In this document: positions 5,077-5,823 of the stretch, piece by piece
Layout: every line of letters begins with the position of its first letter
Position numbering within the stretch: the stretch's first letter is position 1
Assembly: GCA_021812505.1 (NCBI GenBank)
Contig: JAKANG010000119.1
Coordinates: 1-5,823 of the forward strand
Origin: Pseudomonadota bacterium
Lineage (GTDB): Bacteria; Pseudomonadota; Alphaproteobacteria; Rhizobiales; Beijerinckiaceae
Direction of reading: 5' to 3'
Length of the DNA: 5,823 nucleotides
Translations under genes and position numbers: made by a program
The notes under the pieces: model-generated
What the model was told of the DNA's origin: nothing
Database searches by the model: none
What the model saw: only the letters and a program-made list of their open reading frames with translations

Positions 5077-5823
5077 ATGAACGATCCCCTTCGCCTATAC
5101 GACGTGGAACTGGGCTCGCGCCTGCTGGTCGGCACCGCGCAATATCCCTCGCCGGCGATCCTCGCCGAGGCGCTTGCCGCCTCGCGCGCCGAGATCGTCA
5201 CCGTTTCGCTGCGCCGCGAGGCCGGGGGCGGGCGCGCCGGACAGAGTTTTTGGGGCCTGATCCGCTCGCTGGGCATGAGGGTTCTGCCCAATACCGCCGG
5301 CTGCCGCACGGTGAAAGAGGCGGTGACCACCGCCCAGATGGCGCGCGAGCTGTTCGGGACCAACTGGATCAAGCTGGAGGTGATCGGCGATGAGGACCTG
5401 CTTGCGCCCGACGTCTTCGGGCTGGTGGAGGCGGCGCGCATCCTCTGCGACGAGGGTTTCGCCGTCTTTCCCTACACCACCGACGATCTGAAGGTCGCGG
5501 AAAAGCTGCTCGACGCCGGCTGCAAGGTGCTGATGCCCTGGGGCGCGCCGATCGGCTCTGGCAGGGGCCTGAACAATGTTTTCGCGCTCCGGGCGATGCG
5601 CGCCCGTTTCCCCGACACGCCGCTGGTGATCGACGCCGGGATCGGCGCGCCCTCCCAGGCGGCCCAGGCCTTCGAGTTGGGCTATGACGCAGTGCTGCTC
5701 AATACCGCGATCGCGCGCGCCGGCGATCCCGTCGCCATGGCCAAGGCCTTCGCCGCCGCCTGCGAGGCCGGCCGCGCCGCCTTCCTGGCCCAGCCGATCG
5801 AGCCGCGCGACATGGCCGCGCCC
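5077..5823 (+). CDS. thiG: thiazole synthase ThiG, 3' end cut by the window
   Basis: ThiG condenses 1-deoxy-D-xylulose 5-phosphate, dehydroglycine and ThiS thiocarboxylate into the thiazole phosphate moiety of thiamine, in the cytoplasm. The reading frame stays open from the ATG at 5077 to the last base (249 codons); the family is about 255-265 residues long, so only a few residues are missing. It begins [20 protein letters not shown], and shows VTVSLRRE (41-48), LPNTAGC (70-76) and NWIKLEVIG, where K99 is the expected Schiff-base lysine. FPYTTDD and [16 protein letters not shown] form the TIM-barrel phosphate-binding region, and [12 protein letters not shown] and [14 protein letters not shown] are the classical C-terminal motifs. 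A strong site AAGGAGG (5063-5069) within the last thiS codons precedes it. thiE commonly follows in relatives, but that lies outside this window. Confidence 0.96.
   Translation, partial: MNDPLRLYDVELGSRLLVGTAQYPSPAILAEALAASRAEIVTVSLRREAGGGRAGQSFWGLIRSLGMRVLPNTAGCRTVKEAVTTAQMARELFGTNWIKLEVIGDEDLLAPDVFGLVEAARILCDEGFAVFPYTTDDLKVAEKLLDAGCKVLMPWGAPIGSGRGLNNVFALRAMRARFPDTPLVIDAGIGAPSQAAQAFELGYDAVLLNTAIARAGDPVAMAKAFAAACEAGRAAFLAQPIEPRDMAAP

Overview
This window looks like core chromosome from a GC-rich alphaproteobacterium, most likely Hyphomicrobiales (Rhizobiales). The evidence is an Irr-type Fur-family regulator with an ICE-like operator, which is a hallmark of that group, the thiO-thiS-thiG gene order, and the codon usage. 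A methylotroph-like family (Methylocystaceae/Beijerinckiaceae) is my guess from the general look of the proteins; it is not shown by any marker.

Layout from left to right. Bases 1-716 hold the 3' part of a TerC/YjbE-type membrane protein gene (+), with an unusual low-complexity linker and an extra C-terminal membrane helix. It is tail-to-tail with a small gene on the minus strand (726-1094) for a secreted protein with two cysteines and no recognised function. After a 256-bp intergenic stretch comes a complete polyprenyl-phosphate sugar-1-phosphate transferase of the WcaJ/ExoY type (1351-2946, +), standing apart from any other polysaccharide gene in view. It converges with irr (2949-3452, -); the two stop codons are 2 bp apart, and a 20-bp perfect inverted repeat fills the last codons of irr.

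The 426-bp region between irr and the thiamine genes is purely regulatory. It contains an ICE-like Fur/Irr operator overlapping a predicted irr promoter, an unexplained inverted repeat, a predicted sigma-70-like promoter for the thiamine operon, and a TPP riboswitch (about 3661-3802) with an extra hairpin in its core, followed by a probable Shine-Dalgarno-sequestering platform. The operon itself is thiO (3879-4922), thiS (4876-5073) and thiG (5077 to beyond the window). These proteins make the thiazole half of thiamine: ThiO oxidises glycine to dehydroglycine, ThiS carries sulfur as a C-terminal thiocarboxylate, and ThiG joins both with deoxyxylulose phosphate.

I did not find a new defence, mobile or RNA-guided system. 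The window has no tRNA, rRNA, insertion sequence or CRISPR array that I can see. The most interesting signals are the coding palindrome at the irr/wcaJ junction, the compound irr operator, and the riboswitch with an additional stem.
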